From Pseudomonas chlororaphis (GTDB lineage Bacteria; Pseudomonadota; Gammaproteobacteria; Pseudomonadales; Pseudomonadaceae), in contig NZ_MSCT01000008.1 in assembly GCF_001921865.1 (NCBI RefSeq), forward strand, positions 372,001 through 436,000: a stretch of DNA of 64,000 nucleotides, read 5' to 3'. The position numbers and the translations under genes were made by a program. The first letter of the stretch is position 1, and every line of letters starts with the position of its first letter. A model generated the notes under the pieces. It did not search any database and had not been told where the DNA came from. It was given only the letters and a program-made list of their open reading frames with translations. Of the stretch, positions 7,573 through 17,066 are shown piece after piece.

Positions 7573-9972
7573 ATGTCGTTGCACTCGGTACGCCCGAAAA
7601 TTCTGGGCTTCATCAGCGAAGACGCGTCGGCCGGGCTGGTTGCGCTGCTGGTCATGTTGTGTGGTTGTGTATTGACCGGGTTGCTGGCCTGGTCGACGTT
7701 CAACCTGTATCAGCAGCAGTTGCGACAGCGCTTCCAACTGCTGGCCAGCGAACGGTATAGCCGCATCGAAGAGCGCTTCGAGGATCAGGAGCAACGCCTC
7801 GACGGCCTCAAGCGCTTCTTCATCAATTCCGGCTCGGTCTCGCGCCAGGATTTCGACGGTTACACCCAACCTCTTTTGCACCGTACCCAGGCCTATGCCT
7901 GGGCGCCACGGGTCAGCGGCACCGAGCGCGGGTTGTTCGAGCGTCGGGTGCGGGAGCAAGGGGTGAGCCATTTCTCCATTTCCGACCTGGATGCCGATGG
8001 CAAGCTGCAGCGCGCGCCCGAGCGCGCTGAATATGTGCCGGTGCTCTACAGCCAGACCCAGAGCGCGCTGGGCTCGCCGCTCGGCTTCGACCTGCTGGGC
8101 CAGCCGTTGCGTCGCGATACCCTCGAGCGGGCACGGTCGCGCGGCGGTGCCGCGGTCTCGCAGCCGGTGCGGCTGGTCGGCGTCGAGCCTTCCTATGCGC
8201 GCGGCATCGTCCTGGCGACGCCCGTCAGCGTACGCGCCACCATGCCTGTACTATCGTCCGAACCCTACGGTTATGTGATCGCGGTGATCAGCATGCGGCA
8301 ACTGGTGGTCGACGGTCTGCCCGAGCAGAACCACGACAACCTGTTCGTGCAGATCATCGACCTGTCGACCGACGAGGCCTCCGGGCAGCTCTACGAGTCG
8401 AGCAACGGCCCCGGCGCCAGCTCGCTGTCGATGACCCGGGTGTTGAGCCTGGCCGATCATGATTACCAGGTGAACATCCGCCCCAGCGCGCTCTTCCTCC
8501 AGGCCAACCACTCTTCGGCGTCCAGCCAGGTGGTCCTGGGCGGCTTGCTCAGCCTGCTGCTCAGTGCCTTGCTGTACGTGTTGGTCAGCCAGCGGCAGCG
8601 GGCGTTGCGGCTGGTGGAGCAGCGCACCGAGGAGCTGCGGGTCAGGGAGCAGGAACTGCGCGGCACCCACGGCAAGCTGCGCAGCGTGCTCAATGCGGCG
8701 ACTCAGGTCGCGATTATTGCCACCGACTTGCGGGGTGTGATCAGTACGTTCAATGCCGGGGCCGAACACATGCTCGGTTACAAGAGCGCCGAAGTCGTCG
8801 GCCACATGACCCTGGAGAGCCTGCACCTGCCCGAGGAGTTGAATGCGCGGGCGCAGGCGCTCGGCCAGCGTTATGGCCGGCAGATTCCGATAAGCCAGGC
8901 GATGCTGGGTGACGGCTCCGAGGCCAGCGGCGATGCGACCCGCGAGTGGACCCTGGTCCGCCACGACGGCAGCCACCTGGCAGTGAACATGCTGGCGACC
9001 CCGGTGCTGGACGACCATGGCCTGTGGGTCGGACACCTGGCGATCTGCATCGATATCACCGAACGCAAGCGGGTCCACGAAGCGCTGGCGGCCCGCGATC
9101 GCCTGCTGAAGAAACTCAGCGCCCACGTGCCCGGCGGGATCTATCAGTTCCAGATCGATGCCGAGGGCCATCCCAGTTTTCCTTATGTCAGCGACGGTAT
9201 TCGCGACATCTACGAGATCGAGCCGCAGCAGCTGCAGTTGGATGCCGAACCGGTGTTCACGCGCATCCACCCCGACGATGTGGCGCGGGTACGTAGTTCG
9301 ATCCGTACTTCGGCGAAGCAACTCAGCCTCTGGCGCGAGGAGTATCGCGTGCAACTGCCGCAGCGCGGCCTGCGCTGGGTACGAGGCGAGGCGACGCCGG
9401 AAAGGCTGGCGGCGGGCGGGGTGTTGTGGCACGGCAACCTGTCGGACATCTCAGACCTCAAGCGGGTCGAGGAAGAGTTGCGGGCGCTGTCGGTCACCGA
9501 CTCGCTGACCGGCATCCACAACCGTCGCTACTTCCAGGAGCGCCTGCAAACCGAAATGGCGCGAGTCGAGCGGGGCGTGGGCGACCTGGCGGTGATCATG
9601 CTGGATATCGACCACTTCAAGCGGATCAACGACCAGTACGGGCATGCCGTGGGCGACCGGGTGCTGCGGGCTGTCTGCGAGCGCATCAGCCATCGCCTGC
9701 GGCGCACCGATGTGTTTTGCCGGCTGGGCGGCGAGGAGTTCATGGTGTTGTGCCCCGACACCGACGGCCAGCAGGCGTCGGTCCTGGCCGATGAGCTGTG
9801 GCGCGGGCTGCGCGGTTCGCCGATCGAGGGGGTGGGGGTCGTCACCGCCAGTTTCGGCATCGCCAGCTGGCGTCAGCACGAAGGCGCCGACGGGTTGTTG
9901 CTGAGGGCGGATTCCGGAGTCTATGCGGCCAAGCAGGCAGGCCGCGATCGGGTCCAGGCCGAGATGGCCTGA
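7573..9972 (+). CDS. CHASE-PAS-PAS-GGDEF membrane diguanylate cyclase
   Basis: Predicted inner-membrane sensor that makes cyclic di-GMP. About 799 residues from ATG 7573 (a TTG two codons earlier is possible; no clear ribosome site for either). Order: transmembrane helix at about 18-40, periplasmic CHASE domain at about 75-230 (APRVSGTERGLFERRVREQG is typical), second helix at about 318-336, PAS at about 365-490 ending in DITERKR, a second PAS at about 500-630, then GGDEF. The active loop is GGEEF at residues 719-723, an accepted active variant. RRTD with five residues before it is an intact product-inhibition site. No EAL domain. Convergent with dacB. The ligand is unknown. Confidence 0.9.
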   Translation: MSLHSVRPKILGFISEDASAGLVALLVMLCGCVLTGLLAWSTFNLYQQQLRQRFQLLASERYSRIEERFEDQEQRLDGLKRFFINSGSVSRQDFDGYTQPLLHRTQAYAWAPRVSGTERGLFERRVREQGVSHFSISDLDADGKLQRAPERAEYVPVLYSQTQSALGSPLGFDLLGQPLRRDTLERARSRGGAAVSQPVRLVGVEPSYARGIVLATPVSVRATMPVLSSEPYGYVIAVISMRQLVVDGLPEQNHDNLFVQIIDLSTDEASGQLYESSNGPGASSLSMTRVLSLADHDYQVNIRPSALFLQANHSSASSQVVLGGLLSLLLSALLYVLVSQRQRALRLVEQRTEELRVREQELRGTHGKLRSVLNAATQVAIIATDLRGVISTFNAGAEHMLGYKSAEVVGHMTLESLHLPEELNARAQALGQRYGRQIPISQAMLGDGSEASGDATREWTLVRHDGSHLAVNMLATPVLDDHGLWVGHLAICIDITERKRVHEALAARDRLLKKLSAHVPGGIYQFQIDAEGHPSFPYVSDGIRDIYEIEPQQLQLDAEPVFTRIHPDDVARVRSSIRTSAKQLSLWREEYRVQLPQRGLRWVRGEATPERLAAGGVLWHGNLSDISDLKRVEEELRALSVTDSLTGIHNRRYFQERLQTEMARVERGVGDLAVIMLDIDHFKRINDQYGHAVGDRVLRAVCERISHRLRRTDVFCRLGGEEFMVLCPDTDGQQASVLADELWRGLRGSPIEGVGVVTASFGIASWRQHEGADGLLLRADSGVYAAKQAGRDRVQAEMA

Positions 9973-10036
9973 GGCAGGGGGAGCGAAGGGAGGGCAGTGA
10001 CGCGAGGCTTGCCCCGCGCCACTGGCGAGCGATGCC

Positions 10037-11497
10037 TTACAGGGTCGAGGCGGTGGTTGCCAGCTTCGGCTGACGGTACAGATCCAGCAGGACCTGATCC
10101 AGTACCGAGGACGCGCCCCAGGGTTTCGGATCGTTGAGGATCGCCACCACGGCCCAGGTGTTGCCGTTGCTGTCGCGGCTGTAGCCGGCGATGGCGCGCA
10201 CGGTGTTCAGGGTGCCGGTCTTCACGTGGGCCTCGCCGGACATGGCGGTGCGCTTCAGGCGTTTGCGCATGGTGCCGTCCATGCCGGCAATCGGCATCGA
10301 ACTGATGAACTCCGCCGAGTACGGGCTTCTCCAGGCGGCCTGCAGCATGGAGGCCATTTCCCGGGCGCTGACCCGTTCGGCGCGGGACAGGCCCGAGCCG
10401 TTCTCCATCACCAGATGCGGCGCGGTGATGCCTTTCTTGGCCAGCCACTGGCGCACCACCCGTTGCGCGGCCTTGGCATCGTCGCCGTCGGCGTCGGTGC
10501 GGTACTGCGCGCCGAGGCTGAGGAACAGTTGCTGGGCCATGGTGTTGTTACTGTATTTGTTGATGTCGCGGATGATCTCCGCCAGGTCCGGCGAGAAAGC
10601 CCGCGCCAGCACCTTGGCGCTGGACGGCACGGTGGCCAGGCGGTCCTTGCCCTGGATGCTGCCGCCCAGTTCCTTCCAGATGGCACGGACGGCGCCCGCG
10701 GTGTAGGTCGCGTGGTCGAGCAGCGAGAGGTAGGTCTGCGAGCTGCAGCCGTCGCCCAACTGGCCGTTGACGGTCACGGTGACGCCGCCGTCTGCCTGCG
10801 GCACCGGGTTGTAGCGCACGTCGCCCGTGCATTGCTTGCCGCCGACGGCCTTGACCTGGTTGTCGATGCGGATGCTGGCGATCGGCGGCTCGACGGAAAT
10901 CAGCACCTTGCCCGAGTCGTTGCGCGCCACGAAGCGCAGGGCCTTGAGGTTGACCAGCAGGGCGTCGGGCTTGACCAGGAACGGCTTGTTCTCATCGTTG
11001 CCGTCGTCGTTGAACTCCGGCAGTTGCGGTTGTACGAAGAAGTTGCGGTCCAGCACCAGGTCGCCGGTCACTTGCTGCACGCCGTTGGCTCGCAGGTCGC
11101 GCATCAGCAGCCAGAGTTTTTCCATGTTCAGCTTGGGATCGCCGCCGCCCTTGAGGTACAGGTTGCCGTTGAGGATGCCGCCGCTCAGGGTACCGTCGGT
11201 GTAGAACTCGGTTTTCCACTGGTGGGTCGGGCCGAGCATTTCCAGGGCGGCGTAGGTGGTGACCAGCTTCATGGTGGACGCCGGGTTGACCGACACATCG
11301 GCGTTGTAGACCGTGGCCGTGCCCGGGCCGTTGAGCGGGATCATTACCAGCGACAGGGCGTTGTCCTGCAGTTTGCTGGCCTTGAGGGCTTGTTGGACCT
11401 TGGGCGAAAGGGTGGTGTTGACGGGGGCGGCGGAGACGGAAATGGCCAGGGGCAGAAGAAGGCCGGCAAGCAACAATGGACGCAAAGATTTGATCAT
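10037..11497 (-). CDS. dacB: D-alanyl-D-alanine carboxypeptidase/endopeptidase (PBP4 type)
   Basis: Periplasmic serine peptidase that trims and cleaves peptidoglycan cross-links. 486 residues from ATG 11497, which opens a clean signal peptide (MIKSLRPLLLAGLLLPLAIS, cleavage near residue 23). Upstream in-frame starts would bury this signal. Class C penicillin-binding motifs are in place: STMK at 74-77, SNN near 315 and KTG near 426, with a long insert between the first two as in S13-family PBP4. In P. aeruginosa loss of dacB activates AmpC, which is family knowledge and not tested here. Monocistronic appearance. Confidence 0.94.
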   Translation of the reverse strand: MIKSLRPLLLAGLLLPLAISVSAAPVNTTLSPKVQQALKASKLQDNALSLVMIPLNGPGTATVYNADVSVNPASTMKLVTTYAALEMLGPTHQWKTEFYTDGTLSGGILNGNLYLKGGGDPKLNMEKLWLLMRDLRANGVQQVTGDLVLDRNFFVQPQLPEFNDDGNDENKPFLVKPDALLVNLKALRFVARNDSGKVLISVEPPIASIRIDNQVKAVGGKQCTGDVRYNPVPQADGGVTVTVNGQLGDGCSSQTYLSLLDHATYTAGAVRAIWKELGGSIQGKDRLATVPSSAKVLARAFSPDLAEIIRDINKYSNNTMAQQLFLSLGAQYRTDADGDDAKAAQRVVRQWLAKKGITAPHLVMENGSGLSRAERVSAREMASMLQAAWRSPYSAEFISSMPIAGMDGTMRKRLKRTAMSGEAHVKTGTLNTVRAIAGYSRDSNGNTWAVVAILNDPKPWGASSVLDQVLLDLYRQPKLATTASTL

Positions 11498-11731
11498 ATG
11501 AAGTAAAACCCTACAGCCGAGGGAAAAAAAGATGAGGGCATGACGATAAATTCCCTCAGTGGTCACGAAAGTGTCGGCATTATGCCCCAAGGTATAGCGG
11601 CTTGTGCCGTGCCGCGGCGGGCTAATCCGCTATTTTTTTTCCCAATGGCACGCCAAGCCCCTCATAGAGTCAGGCAATCGGTTGCTTAAACTGGTAAAGT
11701 GCCGCCCGTTATTACTTATGAGGATTGTTCC

Positions 11732-12076
11732 ATGGCCACTAACCGTTCCCGCCGTCTGCGCAAAAAACTCTGCGTAGATGAATTTCAGGAGCTGGGTTTT
11801 GAGCTGAACCTGGATTTCAAAGAAGATCTGGCCGAAGAGGCTATTGACGCTTTCCTCGACGCGTTCCTGAAAGAGGCGATGGAAGCCAACGGCCTCGGCT
11901 ATGTAGGTGGCGATGATTTCGGCCTGGTTTGCCTGAGCAAACGCGGTTCGGTCAGCGAAGAGCAACGTGCCAAGGTCGAAGCCTGGCTCAAGGCCCGCAC
12001 CGAGCTGACCAGCGTTGAAGTCAGCCCGCTGCTGGACGTCTGGTACCCGGAAAACTCGATCAATCCGGTAGCCTGA
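11732..12076 (+). CDS. yggL: YggL family (DUF469) 50S ribosome-associated protein
   Basis: Small 114-residue protein. It starts MATNRSRRLRKKLCVDEFQE, with a basic N-terminus followed by an acidic helix EDLAEEAIDAFLDAFLKEA and the motif VCLSKRGSVSEEQR. These features define the YggL family, reported to associate with the large ribosomal subunit. ATG 11732 has AGGA about 10 bases upstream, better than the earlier in-frame start. Divergent from dacB. Confidence 0.9.
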   Translation: MATNRSRRLRKKLCVDEFQELGFELNLDFKEDLAEEAIDAFLDAFLKEAMEANGLGYVGGDDFGLVCLSKRGSVSEEQRAKVEAWLKARTELTSVEVSPLLDVWYPENSINPVA

Positions 12077-12222
12077 TGTTCCGAGTCGGCGGCCGTCCGG
12101 GCCGCTGGCTCATGGCTGTTCCTGTACAGCCTTCTCGATTTACTCTCCCTTCAATACCTCTCATGCTTCGGGCCTGTATCCCGGGATGCTGCGTGGGTGC
12201 GATGTCAGGAATGAAGAGCATC

Positions 12223-12328
12223 CTGTAGCCGCTGCCGAAGGCTGCGATCGACCACGAAGTGGGCGCAAACGACGTGAAATCGTTGAAGTCCTTCGGACTT
12301 GTCGCAGCCTGCGGCAGCGGCTACAGAA
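12223..12328. repeat. Inverted repeat pair of the GTAGCCGCTGCC family
   Basis: TGTAGCCGCTGCCGAAGGCTGCGATC at the left is mirrored by GTCGCAGCCTGCGGCAGCGGCTACAG at the right, about 50 bases apart. This is a second Pseudomonas intergenic repeat family, distinct from the GTAGGAGCGAGC elements. It sits at the 3' side of the BenE gene and may act as a transcript end. Confidence 0.75.
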
Positions 12329-12330
12329 CG

Positions 12331-13521
12331 TCATTCTTTGTTCCAGTTCAGGATCACCAGCGTCAGCACCCCAGCCACGATTCCCCAGAACGCCGAGCCG
12401 ACGGAAAACAGGGTCAGGCCCGACGCGGTCACCATGAAAGTGATCAGCGCCGCCTCGCGCTCCCTGGCTTCGCTCATGGCAATGCTCAGGCCGTTGATGA
12501 TCGATCCGAACAGCGCCAGGGCGGCGATCGACAGCACCAGCTCCTTGGGCAAGGCCGCGAACAAGGCTGCCAGCGTGGCGCCGAAGACCCCGGCGATGCC
12601 GTAGAAAATCCCGCACCAGACCGCCGCGGTGTAGCGTTTGTTGCGGTCTTCGTGGGCATGGGGGCCGGTGCAGATAGCGGCGCTGATGGCCGCCAGGTTG
12701 ATGCCGTGGGAACCGAACGGCGCCAGCAGCAGGGAGGCGATGCCGGTGGTGGTGATCAGCGGCGAGGCCGGAACGTTGTAGCCGTCGGCGCGCAGCACGG
12801 CGACCCCGGGCATGTTCTGCGACGTCATGGCCACCACGAACAGCGGGATGCCGATGCTGATGGTCGCCGCCAGGGAAAAGTGCGGGGTGGTCCAGACCGG
12901 CGTGGCGACTTCCAGGTGGAATTCGCTGAAGTCCAGCAGGCCCATCGCCCCGGCCAGGGCGGTGCCGATCACCAGCGCGGCGAGTACTGCGTAGCGCGGC
13001 GACAGGCGCTTCATCAGCAGATAGGTGAAGAACATGCCCAGCACCAGGCCGGTGCGGTGCTGCGCCGCGACGAAGATCTCGCTGCCGATCTTGAACAGGA
13101 TGCCCGCCAGCAATGCCGCGGCCAGGGAGGCCGGGATGCGCTTGACCAGGCGCTCGAAGCTGCCGGTCATGCCGCAAATGGTGACTAGTACCGCGCAGGT
13201 GATGTAGGCGCCGATGGCTTCGCCGTAGGTCACGCCCGACAGGCTGGTGATCAGCAGCGCGGCGCCGGGGGTCGACCAGGCGATGGTAATCGGCGTGCGG
13301 TAGCGCAGCGACAGGCCGATGCTGCACACCGCCATGCCGATGGAGATGGCCCAGATCCATGAAGAAATCTGCCCGCTGCTCAGCCCGGCGGCTTGCCCGG
13401 CCTGGAACATCAGCACCAGGGAGCTGGTGTAGCCGGTCATCATGGCGATGAAACCGGCGACTATGGCTGAGGGCGAGGTGTCGGCCAGGGGGCGCAGCGG
13501 CGCGAGGGAGGCGTCGGACAT
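12331..13521 (-). CDS. BenE/YdcO-family membrane transporter
   Basis: Inner-membrane permease of 396 residues with about 11-12 hydrophobic segments. Family marks include FIAMMTGYTSSLVLMFQAGQ at the N-terminus, ITIAWSTPGAALL, and VVAMTSQNMPGVAVLRADGY, all typical of the benzoate/proton symporter BenE family. Family members are mostly annotated as benzoate carriers. Here the gene faces a GntR regulator and guaD/xdh purine genes with no benzoate genes nearby, so a purine-related or other substrate is possible. The substrate is not predictable from sequence. Confidence 0.85.
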   Translation of the reverse strand: MSDASLAPLRPLADTSPSAIVAGFIAMMTGYTSSLVLMFQAGQAAGLSSGQISSWIWAISIGMAVCSIGLSLRYRTPITIAWSTPGAALLITSLSGVTYGEAIGAYITCAVLVTICGMTGSFERLVKRIPASLAAALLAGILFKIGSEIFVAAQHRTGLVLGMFFTYLLMKRLSPRYAVLAALVIGTALAGAMGLLDFSEFHLEVATPVWTTPHFSLAATISIGIPLFVVAMTSQNMPGVAVLRADGYNVPASPLITTTGIASLLLAPFGSHGINLAAISAAICTGPHAHEDRNKRYTAAVWCGIFYGIAGVFGATLAALFAALPKELVLSIAALALFGSIINGLSIAMSEAREREAALITFMVTASGLTLFSVGSAFWGIVAGVLTLVILNWNKE

Positions 13522-13717
13522 GGAGCGCTGTTCCTTGTTCTGATGAAGATATCTGTCGCCCGAAAGCCCGGTGCAAAGGGGGCGGGTGACGAAAGCAGGG
13601 GGTCAAGCCTAAACGTAAACGTAACTGTTCATTGCAATACAGCCAGGGCGGCAAATGGCCGTACAGTCATCGCAACCGCCCGGGATCAATACAGTTATTG
13701 CGAATGGACCCAATGGG

Positions 13718-13727
13718 TTGTGTACAA
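13718..13727. promoter_or_regulatory. Candidate GntR/FCD operator TTGT-GT-ACAA
   Basis: A short perfect inverted repeat, TTGT and ACAA with a two-base spacer, fits the TnGTn(0-3)ACnA form bound by FadR-subfamily regulators. It lies in the divergent gap between the BenE gene and the GntR gene, about 95 bases before the regulator start. The rest of the 300-base gap holds no gene. Confidence 0.4.
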
Positions 13728-13821
13728 TGTGCCAGTGTTTTTACGCGATACTTGTCAGCGACCTCCTGTGCTGTATTACAGTCACGGTCAATTCGCCGCA
13801 GTTCTCCCGACTCGAGTGCCC

Positions 13822-14586
13822 ATGAACGAACAGTTGCAACCCCTCAAGAAACAACCGCGAGCAGGCAAGGCCGGGCGCAGCGGGACTCAGGACGATATTG
13901 TCTACGCGCATATCTTCGAGGCCATCCTCGAACAGCGCCTGGCGCCCGGCACCAAGTTGAGCGAAGAGGCGCTGGGGGAGATTTTCGGGGTCAGCCGCAC
14001 CATCATCCGCCGCGCGCTGTCGCGCCTGGCCCATGAAGGCGTGGTGCTGCTGCGGCCCAATCGCGGCGCGGTCGTGGCCAGCCCGAGTGTCGAGGAAGCC
14101 CGCCAGGTATTCATGGCGCGCCGGCTGGTGGAGCGAGCGATCACCGAGCTGGCGGTGCAGCATGCCACGGCCGAGCAACTGGCCGAGCTGCGGCAGATGG
14201 TCAACGACGAGCGCGACAGCTTCTCCCGCGGCGACCGTGGGGCTGGCATCCGCCTGTCCGGCGAGTTTCACCTGAAGCTCGCCGAAGCGGCGAAGAATGC
14301 GCCGCTGATCAGCTTCCAGCGCAGCCTGGTGTCGCAGACCTCGTTGATCATCGCCCAGTACGAAAGCGGCAACCGTTCGCACTGCTCCTACGACGAGCAC
14401 ACTCAGTTGATCGACGCCATCGAGGCCCGCGACGCGGATCTGGCGGTGAACCTGATGATGCATCACATGGATCACATCGACAGCAAGCTCAACCTCGACG
14501 AGGAAAGCGCTTCGGACGATCTGCACGCGGTGTTCTCGCACCTGCTGCAAACCAAGAAGCCCGGCCGTTCTCCCGCCAAGCTGTAA
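13822..14586 (+). CDS. GntR-family (FadR/FCD) transcriptional regulator
   Basis: 254-residue DNA-binding regulator starting MNEQLQPLKKQPRAGKAGRS. The winged helix lies at about 25-90 (APGTKLSEEALGEIFGVSRT then RALSRLAHEGVV). The ligand-binding FCD domain at about 100-230 includes the metal-site pattern HLKLAEAAKNAPL. ATG 13822 was chosen because the upstream 93 in-frame residues are non-protein-like. It is divergent from the BenE transporter and convergent with guaD, so control of purine use is plausible but not shown. Confidence 0.88.
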   Translation: MNEQLQPLKKQPRAGKAGRSGTQDDIVYAHIFEAILEQRLAPGTKLSEEALGEIFGVSRTIIRRALSRLAHEGVVLLRPNRGAVVASPSVEEARQVFMARRLVERAITELAVQHATAEQLAELRQMVNDERDSFSRGDRGAGIRLSGEFHLKLAEAAKNAPLISFQRSLVSQTSLIIAQYESGNRSHCSYDEHTQLIDAIEARDADLAVNLMMHHMDHIDSKLNLDEESASDDLHAVFSHLLQTKKPGRSPAKL

Positions 14587-14598
14587 CCCCGGCTAACT

Positions 14599-14706
14599 GT
14601 AGGAGCGAGCTTGCTCGCGATCGACTGCGCAGCAGTCGGCTTGTCCAGACACGTGCGACGCCTGAAGCAGGAGCGCTGTGCGCTCATCGCGAGCAAGCTT
14701 GCTCTT
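14599..14706. repeat. REP-like inverted pair
   Basis: TGTAGGAGCGAGCTTGCTCG at 14599-14618 is mirrored by CATCGCGAGCAAGCTTGCTC ending near 14704. It sits in the convergent gap after the GntR gene. Confidence 0.8.
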
Positions 14707-14724
14707 AAAGGAAATGCGCAGCGA

Positions 14725-14766
14725 TAAAAAATCCCCCGTCCCAGGGCCTGAGACGGGGGATTTTTC
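14725..14766. terminator. Bidirectional intrinsic terminator between GntR gene and guaD
   Basis: AAAAAATCCCCCGTC and GACGGGGGATTTTT form a strong stem with an 11-base loop. A-rich and T-rich flanks let it work for both the plus-strand regulator and the minus-strand guaD, which ends 13 bases away. Confidence 0.85.
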
Positions 14767-14779
14767 GTTGCGCGGGCGT

Positions 14780-16084
14780 TTAGCGCTGATGCACTTGATT
14801 GCCTGCGGCATAGGTCTGCGCCACGGTGCGGTCGTCGCCCAGGGTCATCAGCACGAACAGCGTCTCGGCGATGCTCTTGGCCTGTTTCAGGCGATAGCTC
14901 AGCAGCGGCGTGGCGTTGTAGTCGAGCACCAGGAAGTCAGCGTCGGTGCCAGGCTGCAGGGTGCCGATGCGTTCTTCCAGGCGCAGGGCGCGCGCGCCGC
15001 CGAGGGTGGCCAGGTACAGCGACTTGAACGGGCTCAGGCGCGCGCCCTGGAGCTGCATGACCTTGTAGGCTTCGTTCAGGGTCTGCAACAGCGAGAAGCT
15101 GGTGCCACCGCCGACGTCGGTGCCCAGGCCGACATTCAGCTTGTGTTTTTCGGCCATCGGCAGGTTGAACAGGCCGCTGCCGAGGAAGAAGTTCGAGGTC
15201 GGGCAGAAGGCCACGGCCGAACCGGTCTGCGCCAGGCGCGCGCATTCGTCGTCGCACAGGTGCACGCCATGGGCGAATACCGAGCGCTCGCCTAGCAACT
15301 GATAGTGGTCGTACACATCCAGGTAGCCCTTGCGTTCCGGGAACAGCTCCTTGACCCATTCGACTTCCTGCAGGTTCTCGCTGATGTGGGTCTGCATGTA
15401 CAGGTCGGGGTATTCGCCCAGCAGTTGCCCGGCGAGGGTCAGCTGTTCCGGGGTGCTGGTCGGCGCGAAACGCGGCGTCACCGCATAGTGCAGGCGGCCC
15501 TTGCCGTGCCAGCGCTCGATCAGCGCCTTGCTTTCCAGGTAACTGGACTCGGCGGTGTCGGTCAGGTAGTCCGGCGCGTTGCGGTCCATCATCACCTTGC
15601 CGGCGATCATCCGCAGGTCGAGCTTCTGCGCCGCCTCGAAGAAAGCGTTCACCGATTGCGGATGCACGCTGCCGAACACCAGCGCGGTGGTGGTGCCGTT
15701 GCGCAGCAGTTCCTTGATGAAAATGTCCGCCACTTCCTCGGCATGGGCCTGGTCGGCGAACTGGCTTTCGCAGGGGAAGGTGTAAGTGTTCAGCCAGTCC
15801 AGCAATTGCTCGCCGTAGGCGCCGACCATGCCGGTCTGCGGCAGGTGGATATGGGTGTCGATAAAGCCGGGGGTGATCAGCGCGTCCTGGTAATGGCTGA
15901 CCTGGACATCGGCGGGCAGGCCGGGGAGCAGTTCGCTGGCGTGGCCGATGGCGCTGATGCGGCCGTTGTCGACCACCAGCAGGCCGTCCTCGAAATATTC
16001 GTAGGAGGCTTCGATGCCGACCTCGGCGGGGTCGGCGATGCTGTGCAGAAGGGCGGCACGGTAGGCTTTGCGAGTCAGAGGCAT
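14780..16084 (-). CDS. guaD: Guanine deaminase
   Basis: Amidohydrolase of 434 residues converting guanine to xanthine and ammonia in the cytosol. The metal motif FIDTHIHLPQTG has its histidines at residues 78 and 80. MQTHISEN, FAHGVHLCDDECARL and the aspartate motif GLGTDVGGGTSF complete the site. SNFFLGSGLF is a guanine-deaminase hallmark. It is the last gene of the minus-strand xdhA-xdhB-xdhC-guaD run, 23 bases after xdhC, so its product xanthine feeds XdhAB. Confidence 0.95.
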   Translation of the reverse strand: MPLTRKAYRAALLHSIADPAEVGIEASYEYFEDGLLVVDNGRISAIGHASELLPGLPADVQVSHYQDALITPGFIDTHIHLPQTGMVGAYGEQLLDWLNTYTFPCESQFADQAHAEEVADIFIKELLRNGTTTALVFGSVHPQSVNAFFEAAQKLDLRMIAGKVMMDRNAPDYLTDTAESSYLESKALIERWHGKGRLHYAVTPRFAPTSTPEQLTLAGQLLGEYPDLYMQTHISENLQEVEWVKELFPERKGYLDVYDHYQLLGERSVFAHGVHLCDDECARLAQTGSAVAFCPTSNFFLGSGLFNLPMAEKHKLNVGLGTDVGGGTSFSLLQTLNEAYKVMQLQGARLSPFKSLYLATLGGARALRLEERIGTLQPGTDADFLVLDYNATPLLSYRLKQAKSIAETLFVLMTLGDDRTVAQTYAAGNQVHQR

Positions 16085-16107
16085 GGGAGTTCCCGGTTCA
16101 AGGTTCT

Positions 16108-16950
16108 TCAGTTTGCAACCTGGCTGCGGCGCGAGACCGGCAGCAGCTTGGCAATGGGTTCGGCGCTGGCGCTGTGCTGGCCGAAATGGGCGTTATAGGT
16201 GGCGATGATTTCGCCGGCGATGGAGATGGCGATTTCCACAGGCAACTTGCCTTTGACTTCGCCCAGCCCCATCGGGCAGCGCATGCGTTGCAGCGCGCCG
16301 CTGTCGAAACCGCGTTCGCGCAGGCGGTGCTCGAACTTCACCCGCTTGGTCTTCGAGCCGATCAGGCCGAAGTAGGCGAAGTCATTGCGCTTGAGAATCG
16401 CGGCGGTGAGTTCCAGGTCGAGCTGGTGGTTGTGGGTCATGACGATGCAGTAGCTGCCGACGGGCAGGTCGTCGACTTCATCGACCGGCTCCTCGCTGAG
16501 GATCTTGCGCACGCCCTGGGGCATCAGTTCGGGGAACTCCTGCTCCCGCGAGTCGATCCAGCGCACCTTGCACGGCAGGCTGGCCAGCAGCGGCACCAGG
16601 GCGCGGCCGACATGGCCGGCGCCGAACACCGCGATCTGCGCCTGGACCTGGCCCATGGGCTCGAACAGCAGCACCGTGACGCCGCCGCAGCACTGGCCGA
16701 GGCTGGCGCCCAGGCTGAAACGCTCCAGATGGGTATCCTGCCGGCCGCTGGCGAGCATCTCGCGAGCGATCTGCATGGCCTTGTATTCCAGGTGCCCGCC
16801 GCCGATGGTGTCGAAGCTCTGGGCGGCGCTGATGACCATTTTCGAGCCGGCGTTGCGTGGCGTCGACCCCAGTTCTTCGATGATGGTCACCAGCACGCAG
16901 GGTTCGCCGCGGGTTTGCAGGTCGGCGAGGGCGCTGATCCAGTTGTACAT
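16108..16950 (-). CDS. xdhC: XdhC, xanthine dehydrogenase molybdenum-cofactor insertion/sulfuration factor
   Basis: 280-residue accessory protein that binds molybdenum cofactor, protects it for sulfuration and delivers it to XdhB. It shows the N-terminal CxxxG-related segment LGSTPRNAGSKMVI, the DTIGGGHLEYKAM motif and a C-terminal Rossmann segment with VFGAGHVGRALVPL. MRCPMGLGEVKGKLPVEIA near the C-terminus fits the family. It follows xdhB after a 116-base gap that carries a REP pair. Confidence 0.93.
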   Translation of the reverse strand: MYNWISALADLQTRGEPCVLVTIIEELGSTPRNAGSKMVISAAQSFDTIGGGHLEYKAMQIAREMLASGRQDTHLERFSLGASLGQCCGGVTVLLFEPMGQVQAQIAVFGAGHVGRALVPLLASLPCKVRWIDSREQEFPELMPQGVRKILSEEPVDEVDDLPVGSYCIVMTHNHQLDLELTAAILKRNDFAYFGLIGSKTKRVKFEHRLRERGFDSGALQRMRCPMGLGEVKGKLPVEIAISIAGEIIATYNAHFGQHSASAEPIAKLLPVSRRSQVAN

Positions 16951-16986
16951 GTGTCACCTCAACATTGCTGTTGTCTGTTCGGCCGT

Positions 16987-17054
16987 CATCGCGGGCAAGC
17001 CTCGCTCCTACCTTGGGTTGCGTGTCCTGTAGGAGCGAGGCTTGCCCGCGATGG
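16987..17054. repeat. REP-like inverted pair within the xdh operon
   Basis: CATCGCGGGCAAGCCTCGCT and its mirror AGCGAGGCTTGCCCGCGATG flank about 24 bases. It uses a GGGCAAGCC core variant unlike the other copies. It lies between xdhB and xdhC and could partly end or stabilise the xdhAB message. Confidence 0.85.
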
Positions 17055-17066
17055 GCGCACCTCGTT

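Noticed and set aside
12331..13521. Calling the BenE-family gene a benzoate transporter
   Set aside because: Only family membership supports it. The context is purine catabolism and no benzoate genes are present, so the substrate is left open.
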